Below are positions 1 through 10,982 of a DNA stretch of 64,000 bases, one piece after another (positions within the stretch are counted from its first letter, which is position 1; the number at the start of each line of letters is the position of its first letter). This DNA comes from Epiperipatus broadwayi (lineage: Eukaryota > Onychophora > Udeonychophora > Euonychophora > Peripatidae): positions 3,643,092-3,707,091 of the forward strand of contig JAQFVV010000020.1 in assembly GCA_028023455.1 (NCBI GenBank), written 5' to 3'. A program made the position numbers and the translations under genes. The notes under the pieces were generated by a model, which saw only the letters and a list, made by a program, of their open reading frames with translations, did not search any database and had not been told where the DNA came from.

Positions 1-803
1 ATTGAAAGAACTACAAACAGCTAGAACCTCTCACAAGCAAGTTAAAAATTATCTACTTGACCTCTAGGATGGATTATTTTGTGTAGAATATTTCAGAGCC
101 TGTCATCATCGTTCAGATCAATGACTCTTGCTAAAACCAGCATTCCCTTAAAACTGTAAGATTACCGATTATTAGCCTTGACCATGTGAACATTCGCTCT
201 TAACAGAGGTAATCTTGACCTTTTCTCAATATTGAACATTTAGTAATGGATTAAGAAATGTGTTATTCCATTTTAAAGAAAGTAATAAATAATTTCTTAA
301 ATCATTTAATAAACAACTTTGATGTGTAATTGCACTCTTTCCTTAATATGTATATGAATCTTAAATATATGTGTATCGGAATAAATGAGTTGTGTGCTTA
401 AAATATTGAGATATGTATACGGGTGTGAATAAATCTTAGAATTTGATTATAACTTGCATATTATTTGCATTCTGAGATTCTGACAACATCTGGGCTACTG
501 TAATAGGATTTGTAGGCAGATAGAAATTATAATGAGATATATATGTGAGGCCTTTTCATATGTTAGCTTTGTTCTCTCGTTAGACATTGTTTCCCAGATC
601 TTGAGATTGAGCTAGTTTGGATTGGATACCCAAAGAGAGTTCACTGAACTCTTGTTTATGTTTTCAAGAGAGATAATTCTTAGTAATGGATAAGACTGGT
701 GCTTGAGATGGGATTTAGCCCATGCTCATAAATATACCTTCTCGAAGCTTAGGAAAATAACTTGTACATGCACAATTCTTAGAATAAGATTACAGGTAGA
801 CCA

Positions 804-847
<44 letters not shown>

Positions 848-1297
848 AATGCTTTACATTTAGTTTAGTTCTTATTTTATGGACTATAAAGTGCTAGTTA
901 ATGAAACTATGAAAAAAAAGAATATTCCATTGCATTCGGATATCTCAAGAATGTGGTTATATTTCCTGATTAACTGACCTAATATTTATTACAATTTGAA
1001 TTTCCAACTGAATCAGTTTTTAATTTATTTAAGAGGGTACCAGGACCTGTAGATCTATTGATTTTTCACCGCATCACATCACCTATTTTCACAGCAAATA
1101 AGTAAAGATTATATATATATATATTGTAACAAGCACAGATGACGTTACATTGTTTTTTTATTATTAAACATGTTCGCATTTAAAAATTTTCTTTAAGAAT
1201 TAAAAATTGAAATTAAATATCATCTTAAACTCATATATATAAATCGCACAGATAAAAAAATTATTAAATGAAAACTTTATTAAAGAAAAAGTGTTTT
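1..1297. other. AT-rich intergenic DNA, no gene seen
   Basis: No open reading frame or recognisable element was found here. The stretch contains an (AT)n tract at about 805-845 and a shorter AT tract near 1112-1125. It ends at the 16-bp target duplication of the LINE that follows. Confidence 0.6.
805..845. repeat. (AT)n microsatellite
   Basis: About 40 bp of uninterrupted alternating A and T. Confidence 0.95.
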
Positions 1298-1313
1298 AAA
1301 ACTAAATTTTCAG
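1298..1313. repeat. Target-site duplication, left copy (LINE)
   Basis: The 16 bp aaaactaaattttcag are identical to 7614-7629 and immediately precede the LINE 5' end. Confidence 0.92.
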
Positions 1314-1455
1314 ACTTCCACTTTTGGCAGCCATCTTTGCAACTGGTCTTATTAAAAGCGTCCCTTAGCGATTCAGTTTCAAGAAGACAGGGACGATTGT
1401 CCCCTTACCTTTACGTCTTTTATTCAAGGTAAGTCGGTTTTAAACATTATATATT

Positions 1456-4101
1456 ATGGAAAGTGATAATATAATCGATAACTCTCAAATTAATGTTAAC
1501 CCCGATCTCAGCATTCAATCTAGCAATGCAGCCATCGGTCGTAAATATTATAGCCTTAGATCTAATCTAAATGCAACTAAACTAACTTCTACTACAAATA
1601 AAAACCCACAAACCAATAAATCAAATGAAAACACCATCGCAAATATCAACAAAAGTTTAGAAAATATTCAACTTACCCCTAATATAAACAATAGCATAAA
1701 TATCTCATCAAGCGAAACTATTGAAATCCTTAACAATACAAGCAAAAACCAATCATCTCCTCTCCGAAGACTTTACGCTCCCTCAGAAGACTCTAATGAG
1801 CAATTTTCTTTGCCCAATAATACCCCGAAAACCATATCTGAAAATAATAGACAAAATTTCCAACAAGATGATTTCGGCGAATTTTTTAAAGTTAAAACTT
1901 TTCCACCAGAGGTCGACAAAACCAGCGCTGTCACATTACAGTTTGTCAACAGTAAATTTAAAAATCAAAAAGAAGAAATAAATTTTAAAACTAATAAACC
2001 TCATTCCAAAACAAACAAAGATTATAGCACAGAACAATCCATTGCTACATCAGCCAACTTGCAATCTAAACCAATTTCCTCAATTCCAATATTGAAAAAT
2101 TCCACTACGTACGCAAATATCGTAAGGTCTAAAAATTCTGAGAGCATCTCCGAAAATATTAAGGCCGATAATTTCAATGAACTATATTTGAATATCTCAG
2201 AATTAGACACAGAACAAGAATCAAACACTCTGGAAAATGTCTCATTTAATATAAACGATCTTAATGATGACATGTTCCTAAAAATAAATAACGAGTTCAA
2301 CAAAACGATTCCCAACACTCTGTATAAATCGTTTACAAACTACTACAGCGATAAGTCGTTAATCTTAGCCATAACAAATCAACAATGTGCATTATATAAG
2401 TTCCCTCTAGAACAATTATACAGTCTAATCAATCAAAATCAATTAGGCAGAGGCATTCACATGATCCTTAATCATCCCAATGACCGCTATGTTATCGTTG
2501 AGTTTAAAACGTGGGCGGACCGTATGAACTTTAAAAATAACTACCGATCTTTGGGAAATTATATACTTTGCTCCATAGATATGAACCGTCCAGTTACACT
2601 ATCCGGCAGAATTCAAAACTGCCTTGCCCACTTGAAAGAACAAGAACTACAAGACATCCTTATTAATTATGGTTCAGTTAGCAAATTTAAACACCTATTA
2701 AACCCTCACTTCGAAGATCAAATCCTGTCCAATACAGTTATCTTCACACTTACTTTAAAGAAAAACATTATACCCACTGACATACCCACCATTATTACTG
2801 CAAGAGGCTCTCCTATGGTTTTGACCTTCAGGGGAGTACAGCCACAATGTTTCTTCTGCCTTCAAAGAACACACCTTATTAAAGATTGTGCAGCAAGAAT
2901 ATGCATACACTGTGGTATTAAAAAGAATAAAGTTCACAGATGCCCTGGTAGACCTATTAATATGGCTATCACATCCTTAAATAGACAATCACCACATGGG
3001 ACTAATTCAAACAGCAACCTCACAAACCCAGACAATCTGATTCAAATAAATCCTCCAACAAACCCTCTCACATCCAAACCTATCTTTCAAAATGAAAATC
3101 TTCAAGAAAGAACAAACACCAACCTCTACACTAATAGTAGTGAATCAGAGAACCAAGCAATAACATATACTGCTACTAAACCAATCTCTCAAACCAATAA
3201 TACTCAAGATCATTCATTAGATACATATTGTACTAATCCCCGAGAAACAATGCTAGGCCAAACTCTTTCTACAAAAGAAGACAATATGACCAAACCATCT
3301 AACGAGATCAAGGAAAACCCAGGCGATGAAGAAAATACACTTAAAAAATTTCAAAACAATTCATCTATAACAACTCCCACCCAGCTTAAAACCAATGATG
3401 CATCATCATTCGGGCCAGCTAAGTCTAACAAACCTAAACAAAGTGATCCACAAACTGTCCTCAATTCTTCAACACCTGCAGTAATCAACCATCCAGATGA
3501 AAATACTTATCAAACACTCAACCCGAAAGTCAGCATAATTAATGTTTCACAACAGTTACAGCAAACCGAAAATGACTCAGGTCTAAAATTTAAACCAAAT
3601 TCTTATAACAATAAAAAAACACTTTCATCAAAAGAACAGGAAAAAGAAAACAACACTACTAAACTTAAAAACCCCCAAAAAACCAACACAACAAATACCC
3701 AAAATACAAATAAGAAAATTAAAAGAAAATCAATTCGCTCAGATAAATCAAGCTCTGATGATGACAGCTCCCATCCAATACATTATTCACCACCACCCGC
3801 TAGCAAACAAATCTCAGATATATCCAGCACAAAGCTTCACAAATCCATAGAAAAAAAGAGGAAAACCATGGATCCTATAACCATCGATACCATTGATCCA
3901 TCTGACGAATCTCAGACAGATTACACTACTTCATCAGACACCGAAGACTTCATGGATGCGTTTCCTCAACCAACAAATATATCACCAATCCATCCACAAG
4001 TTCAATCACAAGACTCTGATTTCCAAACAACATCAGAACTCATTAACATGGAGATGCCCCACATTGACTTGGTACACTTTGCTGAGGACGGTTTGGATTA
4101 A
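1456..4101 (+). CDS. LINE ORF1, Gag-like nucleic-acid-binding protein
   Basis: This uninterrupted 881-residue ORF encodes the RNA-binding ORF1 protein that packages the LINE transcript. The N-terminal 280 residues and the C-terminal 380 are low-complexity and rich in Asn, Ser and Thr. The folded middle (about 285-500) ends in two zinc knuckles: C465-x2-C-x4-H-x4-C, followed by a second Cys/His cluster (C-I-H-C ... H-R-C) to about residue 496. A basic tract (KKRK-type) near residue 790 could serve nuclear import. The ATG at 1456 is the first in frame after the 142-bp leader. The stop lies 6 nt before the ORF2 ATG, so ORF2 is probably translated by reinitiation. Gag-like function is inferred from position and zinc knuckles. 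Confidence 0.88.
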   Translation: MESDNIIDNSQINVNPDLSIQSSNAAIGRKYYSLRSNLNATKLTSTTNKNPQTNKSNENTIANINKSLENIQLTPNINNSINISSSETIEILNNTSKNQSSPLRRLYAPSEDSNEQFSLPNNTPKTISENNRQNFQQDDFGEFFKVKTFPPEVDKTSAVTLQFVNSKFKNQKEEINFKTNKPHSKTNKDYSTEQSIATSANLQSKPISSIPILKNSTTYANIVRSKNSESISENIKADNFNELYLNISELDTEQESNTLENVSFNINDLNDDMFLKINNEFNKTIPNTLYKSFTNYYSDKSLILAITNQQCALYKFPLEQLYSLINQNQLGRGIHMILNHPNDRYVIVEFKTWADRMNFKNNYRSLGNYILCSIDMNRPVTLSGRIQNCLAHLKEQELQDILINYGSVSKFKHLLNPHFEDQILSNTVIFTLTLKKNIIPTDIPTIITARGSPMVLTFRGVQPQCFFCLQRTHLIKDCAARICIHCGIKKNKVHRCPGRPINMAITSLNRQSPHGTNSNSNLTNPDNLIQINPPTNPLTSKPIFQNENLQERTNTNLYTNSSESENQAITYTATKPISQTNNTQDHSLDTYCTNPRETMLGQTLSTKEDNMTKPSNEIKENPGDEENTLKKFQNNSSITTPTQLKTNDASSFGPAKSNKPKQSDPQTVLNSSTPAVINHPDENTYQTLNPKVSIINVSQQLQQTENDSGLKFKPNSYNNKKTLSSKEQEKENNTTKLKNPQKTNTTNTQNTNKKIKRKSIRSDKSSSDDDSSHPIHYSPPPASKQISDISSTKLHKSIEKKRKTMDPITIDTIDPSDESQTDYTTSSDTEDFMDAFPQPTNISPIHPQVQSQDSDFQTTSELINMEMPHIDLVHFAEDGLD

Positions 4102-4107
4102 TCTATC

Positions 4108-6546
4108 ATGTTCTGCAAAATTGCTGGCATTAATATTCGCGGCATCAACTCAATTGATAGAGTTCTAGCTATTAAAAACTGGCTCTCGCTCTGCTCCCCT
4201 CATATACTTCTTATGGGTGAAACTAAATATCACCATAAGACTGATCATAAAATATTATCTCTTCTCTCAGCTCTCGGATTTACTAGATTTTCCATAGGCC
4301 ATTCTGCTTCAGGTGGAGTCGGTATTCTTCTCAGCAAGTCAACACCACCAAACAGTTTTAGCATTCTATTCCTAGATGCCAATATTATTGTCATAGAAAT
4401 AGACTATTGGGGTTATCCGATCATCATAGCTTATATATATACAGCCAAAGACACCTCTCAATATCTAAAAATAATCCATATCCTAAATGCCATCAACGCT
4501 AACAGAGCCTCTCCTACTATTCTTCTGGGAGACTTTAACACTACATACAATGACTTCAACAAGAGATTTTTGCATCTAATAAATCGCAGATTAATGTGTG
4601 GAGAGGGTTTCTTCCCTCCTGAAGCCTACTCTTTCTATACTAAAACTAAAAAGTCCCTGATTGATTTGGTTTTCTACACCCCAGACCTCCATTTCAACCT
4701 TGATGCAGCCTTGGCCCCTGTTGCTTTCTCTGATCATATGGCTCTAATCTTACAACTTACACCTATTGCAATCCCTACACCTATTGATGGACCTGGTAAA
4801 ACCATGCGCATGATCACCCAATCAAATATGACCGAAGCGATAGTGTCTGAGGCATACATCCTTTTCCAGAAAATAAACATCCTTTCCCTGCCTGCTGAGG
4901 AGGGCTGGTTTTCCTTCATTGGAATACTTCAGTCCATATTAAATCACCACACCAGGAAAATCAAAGGACCTAATGGCCTTCTAAATGACCTAACAGACAT
5001 TAATATACAACTTCAAGCATCACAGCAAAATTTCACAAATACAGAAAAAATTATCTTCCTTAAAAATCTCTACAAAATCAAGCAAAAGTCCCTTGCAGAA
5101 TATATATCCATCAGAAGAGCCAAATGTTTCTTAGCACAACAACACTGCTGGATGAGAGACTATCTCAGATGGGCACTGGGATACAATAAAAAACAAATCA
5201 CTCCCTTATCCATTAATACTAATGGAACCAATCTTATTGGCTTTCCAATGATGCAGCACATCAGCAAACAATTCTGCCAATTAATGCAAAAAGATGGAGT
5301 TCCTCCTATAAACAGCTGGTTGGATGCTGGTGACCCCGGCGAACATGGCATCACGGAAATCCAAATCAAAAAGAAGATAACATCTCTCCCTGACGGCGTT
5401 CATCCTGGCCTTCATGGCATCCCAAATTTCCTTCTCAAACACCTCAGTCAATTCACTGTGCCAATTATTAAAAAAATGATTGATCACCTAGCCTCCGGCA
5501 ACAGAAACATAACAGATCTTTACCCAGTGGCACTCGTGCCTTTTATTAAAAAAGCAAAACCACTAAACGACATTAACAGTATCCGGCCAATTTCCATGAC
5601 CCCATTGCTTATCAAGATAATTGAGTCAGTCATTAAAGATCAAATACAAACTCAAATTCTTAGCCATATCTCGTCAAACCAATACGGAAAAAAGGGATCA
5701 TCAACCTCGCATGCTATGTCCAATGTAACTGCACTGTTCAATTACATCAGAGGACATCGTAAATCAAAACCTATTGCTGTCCAGCTGGATGTTGCGGCAG
5801 CATTTGATTCAGTCCAGATAAACATCCTTCTGGATATTCTGTTGGAATGCGACATTCCAGCTGGGATTGTACAGATGGTCAGCAATCTGCTCAACAACAG
5901 AGAGATTTTTCTCTCTCTTGATGGCAAGATCACACCAGGCTTCAAGCCATACAAGTCGATCCCTCAAGGATCCCCGCTCAGTGCCCTTTTCTTCACAGCA
6001 TACATCAACCCTCTTCTGATGGATATAGAAAAAAACCTCCCTGGAATTTTCCTTCCCTCTCTCAATAAAAACTTCAATGTATTTGCATATATAGATGACA
6101 TCATGGTTGTGCTTCCCACCATTAAATACCTTCCTCATCTCATGAACATATTAAACAGAAATACAGCGAAACTTGGCCTACAAATAAATTTTAACAAATC
6201 TTCCATCTGGAAGATAATGTCTGGTAAACAAATTAACTCTCCCTTTTCTGCAAAACCCCAAAGATACCTAGGTTTTCCAATCTACAAAACTCCAACTGCA
6301 ATGGCAAGAGAGATTCAAGATGCAATCCTCCATTCAACTGAAGCCATCACCACTTCACTCTCTAGAGTATACCTTTCATTATATGGAAAGGTTGGCCTCC
6401 TCAACATGATCATAATGCCAAAAATCTCATATTATCTTCCATTCGTTAAAATGTCTAAACAGTTTCAAAATAAAATTAACCGATTATGCACCAAACTTCT
6501 CTGGAGAGGAAGGACAGTTGCTATTAGCTTGCGAGGTATCCAATGA
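4108..6546 (+). CDS. LINE ORF2, AP endonuclease plus reverse transcriptase (ends at premature TGA)
   Basis: An APE-type endonuclease comes first: GETK near residue 37, GDFN at 141-144 and SDH near 208-210. These are the residues that nick the target DNA. The reverse transcriptase follows, with motif A (LDVAAAFDS, about 561-569), the PQGSPLS motif near 627-633 and the catalytic YIDD at 661-664, then the LGFPIY thumb region. All catalytic residues I can check are intact. The frame is cut after residue 812 by TGA at 6544-6546, but homology continues in the same frame to 7338. The sequence around the stop (GIQ-stop-PCRFNG) suggests a Trp TGG to TGA change. Without the stop the protein would be about 1076 residues, a normal ORF2 length. 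Confidence 0.92.
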   Translation: MFCKIAGINIRGINSIDRVLAIKNWLSLCSPHILLMGETKYHHKTDHKILSLLSALGFTRFSIGHSASGGVGILLSKSTPPNSFSILFLDANIIVIEIDYWGYPIIIAYIYTAKDTSQYLKIIHILNAINANRASPTILLGDFNTTYNDFNKRFLHLINRRLMCGEGFFPPEAYSFYTKTKKSLIDLVFYTPDLHFNLDAALAPVAFSDHMALILQLTPIAIPTPIDGPGKTMRMITQSNMTEAIVSEAYILFQKINILSLPAEEGWFSFIGILQSILNHHTRKIKGPNGLLNDLTDINIQLQASQQNFTNTEKIIFLKNLYKIKQKSLAEYISIRRAKCFLAQQHCWMRDYLRWALGYNKKQITPLSINTNGTNLIGFPMMQHISKQFCQLMQKDGVPPINSWLDAGDPGEHGITEIQIKKKITSLPDGVHPGLHGIPNFLLKHLSQFTVPIIKKMIDHLASGNRNITDLYPVALVPFIKKAKPLNDINSIRPISMTPLLIKIIESVIKDQIQTQILSHISSNQYGKKGSSTSHAMSNVTALFNYIRGHRKSKPIAVQLDVAAAFDSVQINILLDILLECDIPAGIVQMVSNLLNNREIFLSLDGKITPGFKPYKSIPQGSPLSALFFTAYINPLLMDIEKNLPGIFLPSLNKNFNVFAYIDDIMVVLPTIKYLPHLMNILNRNTAKLGLQINFNKSSIWKIMSGKQINSPFSAKPQRYLGFPIYKTPTAMAREIQDAILHSTEAITTSLSRVYLSLYGKVGLLNMIIMPKISYYLPFVKMSKQFQNKINRLCTKLLWRGRTVAISLRGIQ

Positions 6547-7338
6547 CCATGCAGGTTCAATGGACTGTCATTCCACTCAATACAAGCAATCATTTTACAG
6601 AAAACCCACAACACTCTACATAATCTGATCCTCTCCTGCGGATACTCTAACATTATTAAAAAAATTACACCGACAGATCGTCCTCCACCCTCTTCCAGTT
6701 CATGGATAGCATCCCTAATACAACAACTACAACTTTATAACCCGATAATACCCTTTAACCTTAACCAAAAAATCACCTTATGGGAAGCATACAATATAAT
6801 CAACTATAATCAACAACCCATTAAAACCAGCCTAAAAGTAACCAATCAAAGACTCATTACACACTTCAAAAGATGGAGTCTGGAACCCAAATTCCTTGAC
6901 TTCATCATTAAAATAAATCTTAATGCGCTACCCACGAATTGGTTTCTTTATCACCGAAGAGGTTTTACCAGCATTGACCCTATATGTGGTCTGTGTGCTC
7001 GTGAAGATGAAACCATAGACCATATTATACACTGGTGCCCAAGACTTAAAACTCTGAAAGATATAATTATAATCAATTCCAACATAAGACCTGATATGAT
7101 TTTCTCACTTGAAAATGCCATTCATAATGGTTTTTTTTCAATAATAAGGCTTTCTACCTTTGTCCTTTATTCCATATGGATAGTGAGATGCAAAAGTCTC
7201 ATGGAATTACCCCCCCCCCCACAAATCATACCATTGTTTTATCAAACGCTCAAAAAAATCAAGAAACGTGACCAGCTCCTTGCCTCCAGTAAAGTCTTTG
7301 CTGACACCTGGTCTTTAATTGCTCTTTCCTTTTCCTGA
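6547..7338 (+). pseudogene. LINE ORF2 C-terminal part beyond the premature stop
   Basis: Same frame as ORF2 and open to the natural stop TGA at 7336-7338. It carries the C-terminal zinc motif typical of Jockey/I-type ORF2s, C-x2-C ... H-x4-C, in the stretch ICGLCAREDETIDHIIHWC near 6980-7035. A run of about ten C residues at 7211-7221 encodes a Pro run and is a hot spot for slippage, but the frame is kept. Relatives of this tail are recognisable at 28248-28520 and 24080-24289 on the minus strand. Confidence 0.85.
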
Positions 7339-7613
7339 TTATCAATTCCCACCTACCCAGCATTATAGAATAGTCATTTATAAAAGAAAATATTCATGTC
7401 TATATTAAAAATGCTAATACCATTAAACAAGTTCTTAGAATCTCTTCACTATACCTAACCACATAAGAGTATAACATTGTGCTCTCATAACATAATCTAG
7501 CCAGATGACATATAGAACATTATATAATCATATTATTGTACAATTTATTCATTTATTTATCCTTTATTAATATGTAATCACTATTTATTGTTAATAAAAT
7601 TTTTATTGAAATG

Positions 7614-7629
7614 AAAACTAAATTTTCAG
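7614..7629. repeat. Target-site duplication, right copy (LINE)
   Basis: Identical to 1298-1313; marks the 3' end of the LINE. Confidence 0.92.
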
Positions 7630-10137
7630 TAGAGATTTAAAGATAAAAATATATCTTTAAGTTTGAAAACACATTAATTAATCAGAAATGGAAATGATTG
7701 TTTTAATTAGTTAAATATAAACTAGCCTTGGGCATTTAAATGTAAAAACATCGGTCAGATAGGAAAACAATAGAAACAAATAGCCAATGAATGAAAAACA
7801 ATGGAATCGGACCTCAGCAAAAGGACCATATCATCATCATGATGTAACGTCCATTGGATCCTTCAAATTAATATAAAAGGACAAGTTTGAAAATTTATTA
7901 ATTAATTAGATTAACAAGAGGACAGATATGTGTTAGTGCGGAGTTGGAGGAGAAGGGATTGAAAAGACGCACTCCTCAATCCCTTCAGTTTTGTTTAAAA
8001 AAAAAGAAATGACATCGTTTTTCTACATTAAGGACCAGCTAAACTAAAAGACCTCTGGATAAATAAAAAAACAATGGCTAACTGGATACCAATATCTATT
8101 TAGGACGGTATGGGAATTCACGTTCAAATGGCAAGCCACGGATAAAGCTGGACATTTTTCAAAATCGTAAAAACTTTATCTACATTTCTAAACAATAAGA
8201 ACTTTATTTCTAAAACTTGTCCCGTATTTAAAAAGAAATAGATTTCTATCTGACCAACTTAATTTATTAATTAGTTATAATTTTATATGATGTATTTTTT
8301 TTTTAAATCATTTCCATTTAGTTTTTTTTTTGTTCTTTAAGTTTTATTATGATTTCTGTTTTTCATTAAACTAGTTATATAAATATTAAACTTAAGTCGG
8401 CCATGAATGGCTATATAGATTTGTAAAGTTATATTAGGGGAGGGTAATCTTAGGTTATTCGGTTCAGGTTGAATTAGGTCAATGGATTCGATATATTGGT
8501 GTAATAGTAGATGTAGTACGAGATTTTCTATGGGCAGAATCGCTATTATACACCGCACACACTTGTTTTGCCTATGGGAGGAATTATAAGACAGAGACCG
8601 CAGTTCCTTTTCTATGGAGTTTTTTTTTTATTGCTCTCATCATCAGATAGATGTAATATTCCTATCTGAAGAGAAGCAGTTTCTTCTCTTAACCTAATTG
8701 TGCTGCCATATTCATATTACATTGAACACATCGATATATCAGATGAATTGAAGTTTGGTTTGACTGTGAACCTTTGGCCTAAGGTTAAATAAAGATAGAA
8801 TATTTTCTTTCAAATGCAAATCTGTGTAGTCTATTCATACTCGACACTCTAAATAAAAATGCATTTAAATTTAAGTTGTTTATAGACGTTTGCATGGATT
8901 CGTTATCGGTTAATTATGTTTTGGATATCATATTTGATCAAAATATCTAGACATTCAATAAATAATGATACCTTACGGTGAGTATCTAAAATGTATTTAT
9001 TCAGATGTCTTTTAAGTTATTGGTGACAATGCAAGTATCTTATGGTGAATACTATTAGGTTACTTATAAATTTCCCTCTGCAATTGTCAGTATCAATGAT
9101 TTTATATTTTGATCGTTTATGTTTACTTTGAAATGTTTTTAACCGTTGTAATCTATGTAACCGATCTATACTCAACATTATTAAAACAAATTTTTATAAT
9201 TCCATCTGTGCGAACTTAATTAAAATGTAAGCTTATAATATAATAGAAATTAAAATGTAAATTAAAATCTAAAGTAAAGTTAAAAATAATGTTAAATGTT
9301 AAAATGTAAACTGATACTAAAACAATTTTCAATCTTATATATATGTGTGTTAATAAATGTTTGTATGTTAATTACTGGCAGTGGCTTATTTTATTCTTTT
9401 TAAAAAAAAATATACATAGATAAGATATTATATTATTAAATCTCTGCTATTCCACTGAGCTAGTGACATGGGCTAATGACCGGAATCAAAATTTAAAAAA
9501 AAAAAAAAAAATTTTTTTTTGACTTACGTATCTGCCTACTTTATAAATTTTTCTAGGTTCAAATGCCTAGATGGCGCCCTGTAGTGCAGATACCTTAAGT
9601 TTATCTTATCCAGATCATTATAATATATATATTGAACCAACTGCCTCTCAATTACACCTAAAATTACCAATTAAATACGGGAAACAACAACAACTATCGA
9701 CAAAAAAATATATATCAATTAATATTTTATTATACTTTGTCCTCCTAAATTTCTCTTCCAGAAAGTGGTTGGTTTTCAGGTAAAGCGTCAACTATCATCA
9801 ATAGTGAACTACCAATAACACCCAACGCTCGACTACCAAATATACACCGACCCAAATAAACTATTTTATTTATAAAAGAAGAAAGAAAATCCCTTAGGTG
9901 CCAGCTAATTACGTTAGAATTAGCATGTCTATCTGATCAGCATAACTTGGTACCTGAAATCCCCGCTAGCTCAATCAGTTTCCAACCACCCACTAATAGA
10001 CAAACAAAAGATATCTTAAGTGCCCCCTCAAAGCTACTACAACTTTAAAAAAACTAAAATAATTTCCTGAACCATTCAAAATAATACTTCAATCCTTTAA
10101 AACCATAATACTAATATTATACTGACTGCCAAAACAT
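7630..10137. other. AT-rich intergenic DNA, no gene seen
   Basis: No convincing coding sequence; the short ORFs (for example at 8337-8558 and 9571-9783) have no family resemblance. There is a poly(A)/poly(T) hairpin of about 28 bp near 9494-9521. I recognise no mobile element here. Confidence 0.5.
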
Positions 10138-10153
10138 TTATATCTTTAACTTA

Positions 10154-10966
10154 AATGTAAATATATTAAATTTAAGCATAAACAGATAATATATAATAAC
10201 ATGAAAGCTAAACACCTTCAAACAGATACGCTTTAAAAATGCTTATGTGACAGCCAATCAGATGGAATAATGGCATCACATGGGACTCTAAATTCTAAAA
10301 CACAAGCCAGAACTATTAGAAAAAGATGGGATCCATCTTAATCTATGCCTCAATTATATTTAAATAAGCCAGACTAAAGCATTTTGAACTAAGAGTGTGA
10401 AGCTTAAATACCTTCACATTTAATCCACTAAATATTATATATATAAATTAACAACGCGAAATCATCCGATTTACAATGAAGAAATATTTTTAAATCTAAT
10501 GAAATGATATTAATAAATGTAAATATATTAAATTTAAGCGTAAACAGATAATATATAAGCATTTTTAAAGTGTATCTGTTTGAAGGTGTTTAGCTTTCAC
10601 GTTATTATATATTATCTGTTTACACTTAAATTTAATATATTTACATTTATTAATATCATTTCATTAGATTTAAAAATATTTCTTCGTTGTAAATCGGATG
10701 ATTTCGCATTGTTAATTTATATATATAATATTTAGTGGATTAAATGTTAAGGTATTTAAGCTTCACACTCTTAGTTCAAAATGCTTTAGTCTGGCTTATT
10801 TAAATATAATTGAGGCATAGATTAAGATGGGTCCCATCTTTTTTTAATAGTTCTGGCTTGTGTTTTAGAATTTAGAGTCCCATGTGATGCCATTATTCCA
10901 TCTGATTGGCTGTCACATAAGCATTTTTAAAGCGTATTTGTTTGAAGGTGTTTAGCTTTCACGTTA
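10154..10966. mobile_element. Foldback (near-palindromic) element with 16-bp target duplication
   Basis: Two arms of about 375 bp (about 10186-10557 and 10608-10966) are near-perfect reverse complements around a spacer of about 50 bp. The spacer (agcatttttaaagtg...) repeats the terminal segment of the right arm. The left end carries an extra copy of the about 42-bp AT-rich segment that also flanks the centre. A perfect 16-bp direct repeat, ttatatctttaactta, bounds it at 10138-10153 and 10967-10982. It has no coding capacity. Sequence motifs in the arms (gagtgtgaagct, cgatttacaatga) recur in the tandem dimer at 13625-14312, so the two belong to one family. The long target duplication suggests retrotransposition rather than a cut-and-paste MITE. 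Confidence 0.85.
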
Positions 10967-10982
10967 TTATATCTTTAACTTA

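Larger units (their letters stand above)
1314..7613 (+). mobile_element. Full-length two-ORF non-LTR retrotransposon (LINE)
   Basis: The element is delimited by a perfect 16-bp direct repeat, aaaactaaattttcag, at 1298-1313 and 7614-7629, the expected target-site duplication of target-primed reverse transcription. Inside are a 142-bp 5' leader, ORF1 with CCHC zinc knuckles, a 6-nt gap, ORF2 with AP endonuclease and reverse transcriptase, a C-terminal CCHC motif and about 275 bp of 3' UTR without a long poly(A). This layout belongs to the Jockey/I/R1-like group of LINEs; I cannot place the clade. The only clear lesion is one in-frame TGA at 6544-6546. Degenerate relatives lie at 23780-24960 and 28248-28520, so it is a resident family. 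Confidence 0.93.

Noticed and set aside
4734-6653. Minus-strand and alternative-frame ORFs within the LINE
   Set aside because: Shadows of ORF1/ORF2; none has a recognisable domain.
10154-10966. Intact hammerhead in the palindromic element and in the 13625-14312 dimer
   Set aside because: No CUGANGA/GAAA pair with flanking stems was found on either strand; gaaa and ctgagag words occur but without the right arrangement.
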